Shown: positions 34,128 to 47,541, counted from the first letter of the stretch. The stretch: 64,000 bases of DNA from Chamaecyparis obtusa (GCA_027943335.1 BSBK01007726.1:248001-312000); one strand, 5' to 3'. Numbers and translations are program-made. Notes: generated by a model from the sequence alone, not told the origin.

Positions 34128-34977
34128 TGATGAAGGGTGCTCCCCTTTATACCACAAACATATAACAGAAATAGAGAAACAACAAAAATATGCAAGAACA
34201 AAAAATTGGCTTCTTATTATCTCCACAAATGTGGAATTACAAACTTTCAGAATTACAATATGCAAAGCCACATGGGCATTCCCTTGCAATATTCTGTAGG
34301 ACTAAGCCTTGAATCAATACCCAGATCTACTACCCATAACATCCCTAGACAACACTACGGGCCTTCTTTATATAGGCATTTTCCACTACCCGAGAAGGTT
34401 CCAAAAATTTAGACCTTAGGGCCGACCAAACTTAGAATTATTTTATTTTTCAATTTATTACATCAAAGTCGGCTCATAATAACTTTTGAAACCTGAACAT
34501 AAATTTTAAAGGAAAATTATTTTCTACCATTTCAGGTGGCCCGACTTTCGGAGACCATAAGTCATCACCAGTTGACCCGATTGACTATTATAACCCCATT
34601 TTGGAAACACCACAAAGCACTCTATAGGCTTGACCAATGCAAGCGCCCGTCACCCAAATTTTTGACCTCATCCGGGGCCTCTAAAGCCTTCAAAACTGAG
34701 CTCAAAGTTTCTGTACCCTGTTGCCAATACCAAAAATCTTCAATATCTTCAAAACTAGACCTGATCTAGCCATGAAACTTTACCTGCAGGCTGATACGAC
34801 TGAGATGAACCTCCACATGTGAAATCAAAACATTCTGAGATCATATGACCAACTTACTAAAAATAGCAAGTTTCCATAAATAGCAGCCCTACACAAGATA
34901 GCCCTTATTGAATTAAAAAACAGAAATATTTTTGGGTGATGCAAGATTGCTCTTACACCCAGGATGCTCCTGTATAA
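34128..34977 (-). repeat. Element F right LTR (5' LTR)
   Basis: 850 bp; pairs with 28702-29550. Its outer end reads TGTATAA instead of TGCATCA, a mutated CA terminus, just before the ACACT duplication. Confidence 0.9.
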
Positions 34978-36097
34978 ACACTCCCTTTATTGGGTAAACC
35001 ACATGGATGAAACCTCAAGCAATATTAGCCATTCCTATTATGGAGCAACAACCACTATATAAATGTCCTTGTGGAAGAAATCTCCATAGGTGTGGTCTCT
35101 TGTCGGGCTATCAGATCTCCTCATCAACTCCTAATTGATTAAATTCTTAGACTGTGTCAAAACCTCGGTGCACCGGGATTGGATTTTTCCCACTTGAGAT
35201 TGCAAGAGTTGCAGAGTTGACCATTACTGCAAACCATAGTGCAACCAACATTTTCTTTTCTAGGACTATGTGTGTAACTAAAAAACATTTTGAGAACATC
35301 CACAAGTAGAGTCCTTAGGGGGTAGAGTTCTATGTCACTATTCTTGTTTATGCGCAAGGTTGTTTTATCCCTTGCTCATTGTTTAAAGACAAATGATTTC
35401 TTGAACTACCTAATTACTATCTTGCATGCCTAATTAATGATAAAAATCTTTTAATGGATCTCGTTGGTCAATTAAAATGAATAAAAAATGAGTTACTGAG
35501 TCAAAAACCCAGCTTTTTACAACTTGTTGTCAACACCTATTGCCTGTTAGCTCACCAGGCTATCATGTGATCCATGCTGATACTGTGGGGTGACATCAAT
35601 CATTTTCCCAACCTATCACCTATGTGAAGGGTGATCTATCACCTCCCAGTTTATTATCATCTAAAACTGTCAACTTGCTTGATTTGATATCGTATCATTT
35701 CCAGTCTTCCTTGGTCGATCTTGGTCAGATCAGGTCACTTACCCCACTGTTAGAAGCTTGTTTGCACCCTGGATTCTTGCATTTTGACCTCTTGAACTAG
35801 TAATCTTTGATTTCACAAGTGACCTTGCTTGCAGTCAGTGAGCTAGAAATCATCCTTATTGAGAAAATAAGCCTTAAGATCCTTTGATAACACATTTGGA
35901 GAGTTTTAGTAATCTCTTGTCTATTCAATTCAATCAATATAACTTGGGTAAGTCATCCTCCTAATCCATATGTGTTAGGGTATTCCCTTGTTCAATAGGC
36001 ACCTCTGTGGTAATGTTGGTTTATGCCTCTTGCCAAATTGTATCTTATCACCTCTCTTTTGACAAGTGACTGCTCTTACTATCTTGGTTAGGTACCA
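34978..36097. other. Element E leader, after insertion F
   Basis: No supported ORF. It continues the 5' untranslated leader of E to the gag start. Confidence 0.6.
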
Positions 36098-38652
36098 ATG
36101 TTTCTTAGGGTCATCCTATCACCTAGTACCTTTTCTTTCATGTCAGTTACAACAAGATATCAACTAAATCAAGGAAAGCGACCTCCAGTAGTCTTTAACC
36201 AATTACCCTTAGTTCAAACTCACCAAAAATGTAAGGAAAAAGAACCCTTATTTGATCAATCACCCAAGAACAAATCAGAAGTTTGGTTTGATCCCAAGAG
36301 TAACCTTAGTGAGTTGAGTACAACCTTAACATCTTCCCGCTCGTACATGGATATGAGTTACATAATGACTCGATGAGAGAGGGAAGAAATGGATAAAAGC
36401 CTTGATGACATATTTGAAAAACATAGAGGTACCCTTTTGTTTGGTAGTTCCTCTCGTGAAAATTGCCCAGTCTCACCCCTTATCTCAACTAGATATCTGG
36501 ATGTACACCAAAGGGTTGAAAGAGATAAGAGGCAAGCCTATCAAGAAGAAAAATCACAACATAAAAACCAAGATGATGAACCTTATGACACTTGTGTGAA
36601 TGCAACATACACCAATGACTTTTTTAGACATTCAAGACCGAGTTCACCACTCAAAACACCTTCAAGATACATGAGTGAAAGACTTAAGAGAATTGAGCAT
36701 GAAAAGAAAGCCTTCCTAGATGAACAAGTTGAAAAGAAAGAGAAATTTAGACTCCTAGTGTTAGAGAGAAAAACCTTAGTGGACATAGAAAGGAAAGCCT
36801 TCTAGGAAGAGAAAGATAGACTCTTGGCTCTACAACTTAATGATCAATTTAACAACATGCGTGTTGGTGGTGGAAACAACTCTCCTCCATTCACACCTCC
36901 TAAGACTCCACAAAGTGGAAGACGTTCAAGAACACCTTCACAATTTCCTAGTCCTAGTGGAATAAGGGCTTCACGACATGATCATTATAGGAGACAAACA
37001 CCTCTTAGGAACTCAATACAACCTTCACAATGTGCTCACCATGGTTCACAATATGGGGGTAGTAGCTCAAGTTTTAACCTCAACTCCCAAGACTTCATAA
37101 AGATACAACAAGAACCAATCTTCCAGTAGTATATGGAGAGGTACTTAGAGAAAAAAAAGACAAGTTCCTAGAGATTTTAACCAACAAGGGTGCTAGAGTC
37201 CCCTAGAACTTTTATGTGGACAAGAAGATTAAGAAGCAAGGTCCATCTCAAGAGGAAGAGATCAAACAAATTAAGAGTATGATCAAAATGATGTTGGCAC
37301 CCAAGAGTTCATTCTCACTTGATTCAATTTGTCCTAATGCTTTTGACAAGAGTGTTAACATGAAATAATTTCCTAGAAATGTTGAGATCCCTCAATATGA
37401 CAAGTATGATGGGAATGGAGATCCACATGATCATGTGTGTCAATTCTATGCCATGAGTTTTGAGTTCCATCAAGATGACTCGTACCTCATGAGATTTTTC
37501 CCAAGGAGTCTTAAGGGTCAAGAGAAGGAGTGGTTCACCAACATAACTCCCCCCATTAAGACTTTGAAAGAGCTCATCCATATATTTGTCCAAAACTTTG
37601 CATACAACCTTTCAATATCTATCACCATGTTGGACTTATGCAACCTAAAGCAAAATCAAGGGGAATCCTTTGTCACTTTCTTGAAAAGGTTGAGACCACA
37701 ATGCTCTTGCTACCCTAGGACCGTCCCTAAAAATGAGAAGATTTGTAGTCTTGTTAGCAACTTGGTTCCTGAAATGTGGTATGAAGTTAGGAAGATGGTT
37801 TTTGATTCCTTTGACACCATGGTTGAAACCGCATGTAGGATTGAGGATGTTTTGAGAGAACAAGGAATTTTGACCAAACATGGAAACAACAACAAGAACA
37901 ATGGTCAAAATAAAAACAACCCTAACAAAGATAAAGGAAAGAACTCACATTGGAATAAGAACAAACAAGTGGTTAATGATGGAATTGTGGACTCCTCCAA
38001 ACCCAAAGATCAAGTTGTTCTCCACTTGCTTAGTATTGTTCAAGCCATGAAACTCAATGCATCTAAGAAATAAGAGCACAGACCAAGATACCAAGATAAG
38101 CCTAAGAAAGAGAGATGTCAATTTTCAAAACTTGGTGATTCATATGAGGATGTTTTGAAAACACTGATTGCCAACAACCTTGTACATCCTCAAGATCCCG
38201 CAAAGCATTATATACCCGATGTTAAGCCACATTGGTGGGATGAGAAAGCCTTTTACAAATTTCACGATGGCATTGGACATGATATTGAAATTTTTTGGAA
38301 ACTCAAACATATCATCCAAGATCTCATTGAGAATGGAAAACTTAAGGTAGATGGATTGAACACCAACATCGATCATAAGGCCTTCAAAGAACCTTTTCCC
38401 AAGTACGAGAAGGGGGAAAACTCTAAACCTAAGAATGGCAAGGCTGAGGTCAATTACACTTACACAAATGCAGAGAATGTTGTCAACATGCTTGAAGTTG
38501 TAGAAGAGAATGTCAACATGATGAGGGATAAAGATCCCTATGGTTATGATCTAGACATGGACTTTCCTCCTATCTTTGATGAAGAACCCATCCTGGTGCT
38601 AATGGGTCCTAACTCTAGAGTCTCATTTCAAACCTTCAATGTTGTCACTTGA
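36098..38652 (+). pseudogene. Element E gag
   Basis: From 36098 to 37129 one phase with two stops (about 36376, 36805) gives a charged, Arg/Lys/Glu-rich N-terminal part and a Pro/Ser-rich section. A phase shift in an A-run near 37150 leads to the gag domain (about 37378-37860): YDKYDGNGDPHDHV, MRFFPRSLKGQEKEWF, ILVQ-like helix, LVPEMWYEVRKMVFDSFD. A Asn/Lys-rich stretch follows. Near 38245-38300, FYKFHDGIGHDIEIFWKLKHII corresponds to the Tat-type CCHC knuckle with its Cys residues lost. It is a broken structural protein gene. Confidence 0.8.
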
Positions 38653-38893
38653 AGTCAAGGTCCCCTTGTCATTAGAGGACCCATTTTAATTCAACCAAGT
38701 AAACCAAAGCAAATGGCATCCAAGAATGTCACCTCAGAACTAGTAGTCAATCCTAAGTCGCGCTATAATCTTGTTGATCAATTGTAAAGAACCCCAGCTT
38801 AGATTTAGATCTTTGATCTCTTAGAGTTATCCCTGAGACACAAGTAAGTCCTTAAGGATGCTTTGCGCACAGCGAACATCCCCAAAAACTTAG

Positions 38894-39325
38894 ATGTTGA
38901 TCAATTCCAAAACATGGTTAACCATATTGCTAGCCCTCATTACCTTACCTTTTTCAGAGGATGATGATAAAGCTTTGAACCATTCACACAATCTCTCTCT
39001 TCATATTGAGTTCATGATCCACAAAATCCATGTTAGGAATGTGTTGATCAATGGAGGTGTTGGGCTTAATATTTATTCCTTGAGTCTCTGGAAGACATTT
39101 TGTTATTCTAAAAAAGTCATAGATACTAGAAAAAAGATCACTATCAAAGCATATGATGAGGCAAAAAGAAGTTCCAAGGAGTTGGCCATCCTTCCTGTTA
39201 GGATTGGCCCTATTGAAAAAGATATTTTATTTGAAATAGTTGATGTTGGCCCCCTTGCGTACAATATCTTACTTGGTAGACCATGGATTCATGATATGCA
39301 AGAAGTGTTATCTACCTATCATTAG
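38894..39325 (+). pseudogene. Element E aspartic protease
   Basis: The flap and substrate parts are recognisable: VRNVLINGGVGLNIYSL (about 39030-39080), where the catalytic triplet expected as D-G-G/D-S-G reads N-G-G, and AYNILLGRPWIHDM (about 39260-39300). Asp to Asn is a single G to A change and would inactivate the enzyme. Confidence 0.75.
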
Positions 39326-40996
39326 TGCATTAAGTTCCCTTATGATGGAGTAGAGATTTGTATACCTGGGGATAACAATTTATCTGTTAACTTAGTTTCA
39401 ATGAGTACTCATGTTCCCCTCAATAGAGAAGTAGAAGACTTCAATGCAACCTTATTTGAATGTAAAGACAAGTTCAAGTCAGTAGACCTTGGCATGGGTG
39501 GGGTATCAACTCAACTCCCTCACAAATCTACTAGTTTCACCTAGGTCTTATGGCAAGCCTTCACAAGAAATGAGAGCTTCCTCTTTAGCTATGAATTTAT
39601 TCAACATGTTTGTAGGGTCCTCAATGCCTATTCAAGATGAGAAAGAAGAGATGGTTATTAAAGACTAGATTTATAGAGAATAGAAATACATGCACAATGA
39701 GAACTTATCTCCCTGTCCTAAGGCTTATGAAAGAGGTTATAGTTTTTTCAAATAGATGAGCTATCTTGGACATGACCCTCTTATTCATAGATTGGATGCT
39801 AGAGCCGAACCCCTTGATCATGATCTTTTTGGATGCAAGTCTAAGAAGATAGTTGGCCTAGGATTTTCAAATAGCAACAAGAACACTACTCCTATCCTTG
39901 ATGTGTTAGATAATAAAGATGAACCATAATACATACCTAATTTGACAAATCAATAAGATATGTGTGAAAATTGGGTCCCTTCCACTAATCTCCTTTGGGG
40001 AGATTTAGATAATCTAGTCACTCATGAGACAGTTGTAATCTTAGAACAAGATGAATCAGATGTAGAAGATCCTATCAGAGAATGTCAATGAAAGAATCTT
40101 GTTCATTTGATGGAAAGATAAGGTGTTATCCATGATCACATTAGAACTTCCACATCAATACATCCCAAATCTTCATGGTGTAAACATCCTAGTCGAAGTT
40201 CAGAAAAATGATTATATGAGTATGAATGGGACTCCTTCTCAAAGCCTTCCACAGTTGACATGGATGTTGATCTCATCCACACTTATAGTTCTCAACCCAA
40301 GGTAGTTGATGAGTCACGTGTAGTATTAGAGGATTTGAACTCACATGTTGCCTTAGTAGATGATTCTTCACTTGTTAGGATGAATCCCAATTTGGGTAGC
40401 GTAGAAGGATACTTGATAGACTCTGACTCTTCAGTCACCAGAGATGATATCATTAACATTCACAACCTTGAACCAATCATTGACTTACCTCTCGTTCATC
40501 CTAACCTCATTGATTGGTCCCAACGCTATCAAAAACTTGATCTCTTAACATTCCAAAATGATTATGAGATAATCTATTACTTGAATGCCATTGAACCTAT
40601 AATCTCTTCCACCAGTGAACCTACTACCATCATGATAGAGCCAGACATCAGGTCCCTTAGTCACAAATAAAAATAAAAGAAAATCAAAAGAATAAGAGTT
40701 CTAATGGTGAAAACCACTATGTGGCAGTGTTAGAACCAAAAAAAGTAAAAAGAAATGATGTATCCAAAGGTGAAAACCTCTATGAGGTGCCTAAGGATGG
40801 GGCACTTGATCGTCTCCCTAGCTACTTTCAAGATAGATCTTTAGTGCTTATTGAACCAACACAAATAGTCAATTTGGGTGTAGATGAGACTCCATAGATA
40901 GTACACTTGGCTTAGTCCTTGTCACCACAAGGAAAAAAAGCTTACATTAAGTTCTTATAGAAAAAGAAGATCAACTTTTCATGGAGTTATTCAAAT
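39326..40996. other. Element E spacer between protease and RT
   Basis: Mostly closed in all frames except 40260-40670 (136 residues, acidic, no motif). Tat-like elements carry a long linker here; this is most likely its remnant. Confidence 0.5.
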
Positions 40997-42300
40997 ATGC
41001 CAAGGTTGGACACTAATCTTATCATGCATCACTTGTCCATAGCTTCGGGTGTCAAACCGGTTAAACAGAAATTGAGAAATATGCATCCTCACATAGCTCT
41101 CCTAGTCAAAGAAGAATTAGAGAAACTCATTGGTGCATGGTTCATAAGAGCTATTGACTATGTTGAATGGATATCAAACATTGTACCAATTTCCAAACAT
41201 GACAAATCCTTTCAAATTTGCACAGATTTTAGAGATGTCAATAGAGCATGCCCAAAGGATGACTTTCCACTTCTCAATATAGACATCATAGTGGATATGA
41301 CTACGGGTTATGAGATTTATTCCTTGATGGATGCTTTTTCTGGATATAATCAGATTAAGGTAGCTCCTGAAGATCAAGAAAAGAATGCATTCACTTGCTA
41401 TTGTTCAAACATTATTTCTTTTGGATTAAAAAATGCATGAGCCATCTATCAACAAGCTATGAAAACCATTTTTCATGACATGACGCATAAAAACATGGAA
41501 GATTATGTGGATGACGCCTTGGGCAAGTCTAAAAAAAGAGACACACACTTAGATGATTTAGAAGTCATTCAAGATCGCATGGAACAATTTCAACTAAGGT
41601 TAAATCCTAAAAAGTGTGCATTTGGTGTCACCTCTATAAAACTACTAGGATTCATCATTTCAACAAAAGGAATAGAGGTAGACCCTAAATAGGTCCAAGA
41701 AATCATAGATATGCCACCTCCTAAAAACATTAGTCAAATGAGGAGTCTTCAAGGATGTCTTCTATCCATAAGGAGATTCATTTCATAGTTGGTAGATAGA
41801 GCTCAACCTTTCAACAAGAACTTACACAAAGGAGTCAAATGTGTTTGGAATGAGGATTGTCAAAAGAGCATAGATCAAATCAAGAAATACTTGGAAAATC
41901 CTCCCATTTTAATGCCTCATATCCCTGAGAAACCACTTATTCTATACAATTCAGTGACAGAATCCTCCTTGGGGGAATTACTAGCTCAACTTGATGAACA
42001 TGGGAAATAAAGAGCAATATACTACATTAGCCGCACTTGTTTTATATGAGGTTAACTACAAAAGAATTGAGAAATATTTCCTTGTAGTTGTGTTTGTTTC
42101 CCAAAATTTGTGTCATTACATGCTTGCACACACTATACACCTCATAGAAAAAAATAGATCCACTCAAGTATTTATTAGGTAAGGCTTCCCTCACAAGTAG
42201 ACTTGCTAAATGGATGATGATCCTTTCAAAGTTTGACATAGAGTACATTGAGTGTAAAGAAATCAAATGAAAAGCAATAGCAGATCAATTGTATGATTTC
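40997..42300 (+). pseudogene. Element E reverse transcriptase and gypsy RNase H
   Basis: The stretches 40997-41440, 41459-41692 and 41789-42010 are in one phase. RT motifs: CTDFRDVNRACPKDDFPL (about 41219-41272), LMDAFSGYNQI (about 41323-41355), the active site YVDDALGKSK (about 41503-41530), and LGFIISTKGIEVDP (about 41645-41686). RNase H/thumb: KPLILYNSVTESSLGELLAQ (about 41932-41990), where the first Asp is not visible (Y-N-S in place of Y-x-D-type), then decayed sequence. Stops at about 41441 (TGA, family motif A-x-YQ) and 41693 fit transitions. Confidence 0.85.
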
Positions 42301-42378
42301 CCAATACAAGATAATGCACCTATTCAAGTTGACTTCCCAGATGAACACCTCATGTATATGACTAAAAGAACATAGAAG

Positions 42379-42600
42379 ATGTTCTTTGATGGATCCTTTA
42401 TGCAAAATGGTTTAAGATCTAGTGTGTTGTTTGTTTCTCCTCATGGGTACATGATTCCTAAGTCTTACAAGTTATTGTTCCCATGTATAGGCAATACTCC
42501 TAAGTATGAAGCTTTAACAAATGGACTTACGATAGTCATAGAATGGAGAATCACAAAGTTACACATCTATGGGGATTCATAGCTAATAATCAACCAAGTC
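42379..42600 (+). pseudogene. Element E second RNase H-like domain (Tat-type aRNH)
   Basis: MFFDGSFMQNG (about 42379-42411), then PKYEALTNGLTIVIEW with HIYGDS (about 42505-42582) match the D-G-S, E-A, G-D-S pattern of the extra RNase H found between the gypsy RNase H and integrase in Tat-lineage elements. This is the main basis for the lineage call. The three acidic residues are present; a TAG follows GDS. Confidence 0.72.
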
Positions 42601-43019
42601 AATGATGAATATAAAAAAAAAATGAGAAACTGGTATCTTACAAGCAAATGGTTGATTCCTTGAAATGATACTTCACATTTGTCACATTTCAATATAATCC
42701 CTAAAGAAAAAAATAAAGAAGTTCATTCTATGGCTACACTTGCTTCACTCCTTTAGCTAGGGGAACATGAATCCTGATTTGAATTCCTGGTGGAAGAGCT
42801 ACATCACCCTACCTATGACTCCCAAGAAAGTAGTGTCATTTGTACCCTTGTTGGTCATGAGTCATCCCATTATGGTGTCATTTACTCATACCTTCATGAT
42901 GGCATTATCCCTAAAACCTTTAACTGATATGAATGTAGAAACCTTACTTGAAACACCTCTCACCATTCCCTTATCTCTGGTGATCTGTATAGGAGGGGTC
43001 TAGATGGAACACTTCTTAG

Positions 43020-44125
43020 ATGCTTATAAGGAGAGGAATCTGACCAAGCATTAGTTGAAATCCATGAGGGAATCTATGGGGGACATTCCAATGGTCTTTC
43101 CATGGCCCGAAGGTTTCTTAGGGAGGGGTATTATTGGCTTATGATGTAGATTGATGCAGGAACTTTTGCAAAGTCATGTAAAAAGTGTCAAAAACATGGT
43201 AACCTAATACATGCTCCAAGTAGGGAGCTCATTCATTCTATATCTCATTGGCCATTTCAGTGTTGGGCCTTTGATCTTGTTGGGAAGATTCATCCCAAAT
43301 CATCAGGTGGACATAAGTTTATCATCACTGCTACTGATTACTTCACTAAATAGGTAGAAGTTGTCCCACTTTCTGTTGCCTCAGGCAAGACGATCTCTCT
43401 ATTCATTCTGAACCATATCATCTATTGATATGGAGTGCCTTTCAAGATTATCACTGAAAATGGGGGCCAATTCAAAAATAAAGACCTTAAACAACTCTGC
43501 AAGAAATTCAAGATTAAACAACATTGGTCCTCCATTTACTTCCCACAAGGAAATGGTCAAGCAGAGGTATCAATCAAAACCATTCTTAAAATCCTACACA
43601 GAATAGTTTGTAAGAGTGGTAGAGATTGGAACTTACAGATAAATCCAGCTTTGTGGGCCTATAGAATGACTATTCGTACTCCTACTGGGGCTACTCCTTT
43701 TGCCCTTACATATGGTGTTGAAGCAGTGTTACCTTTAGAGGTTGATATTCCTTCACTTAGAGTTTCCCTCAAAGGTCTAGTTATAGATGAAGACTACCAC
43801 ACCATGAGACTTCAAGAGTTAGAACTTATAGATGAGAAATGTCAAGCATCATTTGACCATATGAGGGTTTATCAAAAGCGCATGTCCAAAGCTTTCAACA
43901 AAAAGGTTCTCCCTCGAGAATTCCAATTGGGAGATCTTGTCCTATGTGAAAATCTTAAGAATCAACAACATAGAGATCAAAAGGGAAAATTTGAACCTAA
44001 TTGGCTTAGACCTTACATCTTTACAACATCTTTTGGGTTAGGTGCTTATTTACTGTCTACAACAGCGGGAGACTAGATCCTTGATCCTATCAATGTCTTG
44101 CACTTGAAGAAGTTCTATCCATGAT
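43020..44125 (+). pseudogene. Element E integrase
   Basis: The zinc finger region GGHSNGLSMARRFL (about 43079-43120) with CKKCQKHGNL (about 43180-43205). Core: FDLVGKIHP (about 43270), then KIITENGGQFKN (about 43445-43480) where the second catalytic residue, Asp in the family (T-D-N-G), is Glu, then YFPQGNGQAEVSIK (about 43539-43580) with the third acidic residue. The C-terminal part (QLGDLVL, FEPNWLRPYIF) is intact to a TAG near 44076 and continues in phase to about 44125. No chromodomain is present. Stops at about 43148, 43352 and 43426 precede the long open part 43435-44076. Confidence 0.83.
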
Positions 44126-44240
44126 GCCCATTATGTCTAGGGGCATCCTTTGTACATATTGATCCTGAAAAATTCAAAAGAATTGATATACTTTCAACAA
44201 CTCTAAAAATCCAAAAATGTCCTTAAAAATGATAATCTTA

Positions 44241-44473
44241 GTGAAAACCTAGCAATAGGAGCTTTGATGTATCTCCAAAAAAAATTATATATTCCAAAAA
44301 TACCAAAAACAAAAGTCAAAAATTCAAAATAGAAATTCAAAAAGTTCCTTGGTGAAAACCTGGAAATAGGCGCCTTGGTAGCAAAAATACAAAAAAAATA
44401 TAAAAAGTACTAAAAAAAAAAAAAATTGCAATAAAATCCAAGTGGTAAAAACCTGGAAACTGGCGCTACTTGA
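44241..44473 (+). repeat. Three spaced ~29-bp direct repeats downstream of E integrase
   Basis: GTGAAAACCTAGCAATAGG... (44241), GTGAAAACCTGGAAATAGG... (44352) and GTAAAAACCTGGAAACTGG... (about 44445), each followed by a CGCC/AGCT-type end, spaced 111 and about 93 bp, separated by A-rich spacers. They lie in the 3' non-coding region of E. The role is unknown. Confidence 0.75.
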
Positions 44474-44507
44474 GACCTTTGCACCCTTGTTTCTTAGCAT
44501 GTATCCT

Positions 44508-44623
44508 TGTAATGAACCCTTTTCGGTCCATTTCTTGATTTTTTCCAAAACTCTCGTTTATGAGTCTGAATCATACTTAGGGATTGTAATTTGTAATATT
44601 TCAAAGTAGAATGTTGTCGATTC

Positions 44624-44654
<31 letters not shown>

Positions 44655-46216
44655 TACATAATACATATTACTAAATATTATTATAGATATATATTATATA
44701 TCTCTATATTTCTTATATATATTTATTACAGTCACCTCCATATTTTATTTATTTATATATCTTTATGAATATGTACTAAGATCTTATGCATTATGTATAT
44801 GTATGTGTTCATACATATAATTTTCATTATTTATTACTATTATATAATCTTTTATTCTTATTAGAATTTAAATATAGTATTTTGTAATTAATATTAAGTT
44901 ATTGCTCGCTTGCCAGCAATTCCTATGATTCTTTTTCTTTATATCCAATACTTCTCCCCGTTGAACACATACTTCCATTGAATGCTAGCATTTGATCAAT
45001 ACCCAACATATATAACAATCTCCTCCAAATCTGATGCTTCAAACCATATGAATATGTTGTTTATCTGTACAATGAGTGGCTGCAATATATAATATAAATA
45101 ATAAATATTAATATTCTATATTCTTATGTCTCTTGTGAGTCCATGTGATACTTACCTATGTTACCAACTCCCAATTCCCTCCTATCGTATGTAAGTTTCC
45201 AGAGAAAGACATAGAATAGGAATTATCAATACATGAACTGGGCACCCGATTGAACATTCAATTATTATAGATTATTCAAAAAATATGAGTCAGCTCTTTG
45301 ACTATAGACATAGGAAATATAGCTAATAACTCAGATTTATTTATTTAATTGTCCCATATGATACAGTTGCAGATATGCTGAAAGGAGAGCCCTCCATACA
45401 AATTTATATTTGTTCTGCTGTAGTATACACTCTACTATTCAAGATAACTAGCATCTCCTAAAGGATGAAATCACCCCTTTCCATGTGATTAGAATAAGTC
45501 TATCATATATTATTCCATTCATAACCTTTCTATTCCTGTTTAGATTCCAACATATCAAATTAGCGATGATAATGTTGTAAGCATCTGTGTGCTCCTTTAA
45601 CCGTCACTTGTGTCTTATACTTTAACCCTTCCTCATATCACCTTCTTCTTGTTGATCAATCTCCACTTCTTTCCTTTTTTCCTCCTTATCTCTCCCCTCT
45701 TCAGTTTGAAAGGAGTGAGTTTATATATCTCTTCGTTCACTATGTTCGCACCTCTTCATTTGTGAAGAGACATGTCGCATGTATCAATCATAAGTATAAT
45801 TCAAATATTATGATATTATTAACATTATTAATATCATAATATGATTAGTATTATTATTATTAATTAGGAGATATTAAATATATGTCTGTATAATAATTAC
45901 TGATATTTTGATATTGTTAAATTAATATTATGGTATTATTAATTAGATACAATAATTGAATGATTAATTATGGATTGATATTGTATTGACATTAATAATT
46001 TGAATGTAGATTAACATCAATGTTTAATATTATATTGGTTAATTAATTATAAAATTAATTTTATATTATATTGATTAGAATATTGATTATTAATTTGAGT
46101 AATATTATTAATTATGAATTGATAAATAATATTATTAATGTTGATTATTTAAGTAAAGATTTAGCAATATTTGAGTCTATTTATATGCATATATGTATCA
46201 ATTATGGTTCATGACA
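44508..46216 (-). repeat. Element G left LTR
   Basis: TG...CA, AT-rich, with a TA dinucleotide run at about 44627-44653. Pairs with 47542-49235; most of the length differs by only about 4% by eye. Confidence 0.9.
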
Positions 46217-47541
46217 GTCCACTCTTCCCAAATTTTCTTGTCCTCAAGCACAATATATTTTCTATTGAGCTTGAAACCGTATTTCTAAATAAACTAATTA
46301 GAGTATATGCTTGAAAACAAATACATAAATATGTGAAGACACAAAACATACCCCAATCATACATGCTAATGCATGAAAACATGAAGTATACACATCGATG
46401 TGTGAAAACATGAAGCATACAAAAATTATACACACTAATTCATGAAAACATGAAGTAGACACATTGATGTGTGAAGACATGAAGCATAAACACTAATGCA
46501 TGAAAACACAAAGTATACACATTGAAAACACAAGGTATACACAATGGTGCATAAAGAAATCAAGTATATAGAATACATCTTATTAGACTCATCCTTATTG
46601 ACGAGTGTCCTAACATGTCTTTCCTAATCGATCATGAATTAGTATCGATTATAATGGCCCCAATCTCTAGGCACTGTCCAAATACATCAAATGGTGATAG
46701 GTAGGAAGCTTCTATTAGGACTATTCCTTATAATCCTACATTTCATCCTATATTATCTGAGGTTATGCACAGCTTATTTAAAGGAAGGTAAACTGGCAAT
46801 GATAAATAAGCAACATAATTTGTATGTATATAAAATATCTCCTATAGAGGTTATAGGAAAATCCTTCTTTCTATCTCATTAAGGCCATCCGGAGTGGGAG
46901 AGTTACAGGGCCCAGGTCGCGTGAAATAGACTACTTGTGGTTTCCCTCAAGGCCTCACCCCAATATTGGGATAACCATCATGTGCCCGAAATTACTCTGC
47001 CACTACCATCCACAACCTCCTCCGTCGAGATGCATTAGCGGGATGGAAGAATTGAATTTGTATTATTTTTATAGGATATATTAGTTTGACACCAACCATA
47101 GAGTAAGTAAACGACATAATTTGTATGACTATCAAAAATATCTTTCGTATGAATCCTAGAGAACTCTTTCTTTCTCTCCCTCTACGGACATCAGGAGTGG
47201 AAGAGTTATAGGGCCTAGGTCACATGGAACAAACTACATGTGGTTTCCCTCAAGGCCTAACCCTAATATTGGGATAACCATCATGTTCCTGAAATTACCC
47301 CGCCTCTACCATCCACAACCTTCTTCATCAAGATGCCTTAGCAGGATGGAAGAAATGAGTTCGTCTGACCTATACTGGATATATAAGTTTAACATTAATA
47401 TATCTCTTTCTTTGTATTGTTCCATGATATTTCTAAGTTCATTGGTCACTTGTTCTTCCATGGAAGAACTTCCTCTTGTTCATTATGCGTTTGCATCAAC
47501 TATATTTCCATAGGATGGTAGGATTATGCTCTGATACCACT
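46217..47541 (-). other. Element G internal region: repeats, no ORF
   Basis: About 46340-46560 holds a degenerate tandem array built on phrases such as CATGAAGTATACACA and GATGTGTGAAAACATG. About 46780-47070 and 47090-47390 are a roughly 300-bp direct duplication (shared GAGTTA-AGGGCC, GTGGTTTCCCTCAAGGCCT, AATATTGGGATAACCATCAT). The only other features are the primer site at the right edge and the purine-rich tract at the left edge. No ORF longer than about 90 codons has recognisable motifs. Confidence 0.8.

Larger units (their letters stand above)
28702..34977 (-). mobile_element. Element F: chromodomain Ty3/gypsy retrotransposon nested in E
   Basis: 6,276 bp with a perfect 5-bp target duplication ACACT (28697-28701 and 34978-34982). 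LTRs are 28702-29550 and 34128-34977, differing by about 7-8% by eye over 310 bp. The minus-strand order is gag, protease, RT, RNase H, integrase, chromodomain, which is the chromovirus layout. All of pol from 32993 to 29590 is in one phase and is broken by about seven stops, most of them CAG to TAG or CGA to TGA. The RT, RNase H and integrase catalytic residues are still present, so it is the least damaged full pol in the window. Confidence 0.93.

Noticed and set aside
46300..46560. CRISPR-like array of spaced repeats in G
   Set aside because: The repeats are degenerate, unevenly spaced, and lie inside a plant LTR element; no cas genes exist nearby.
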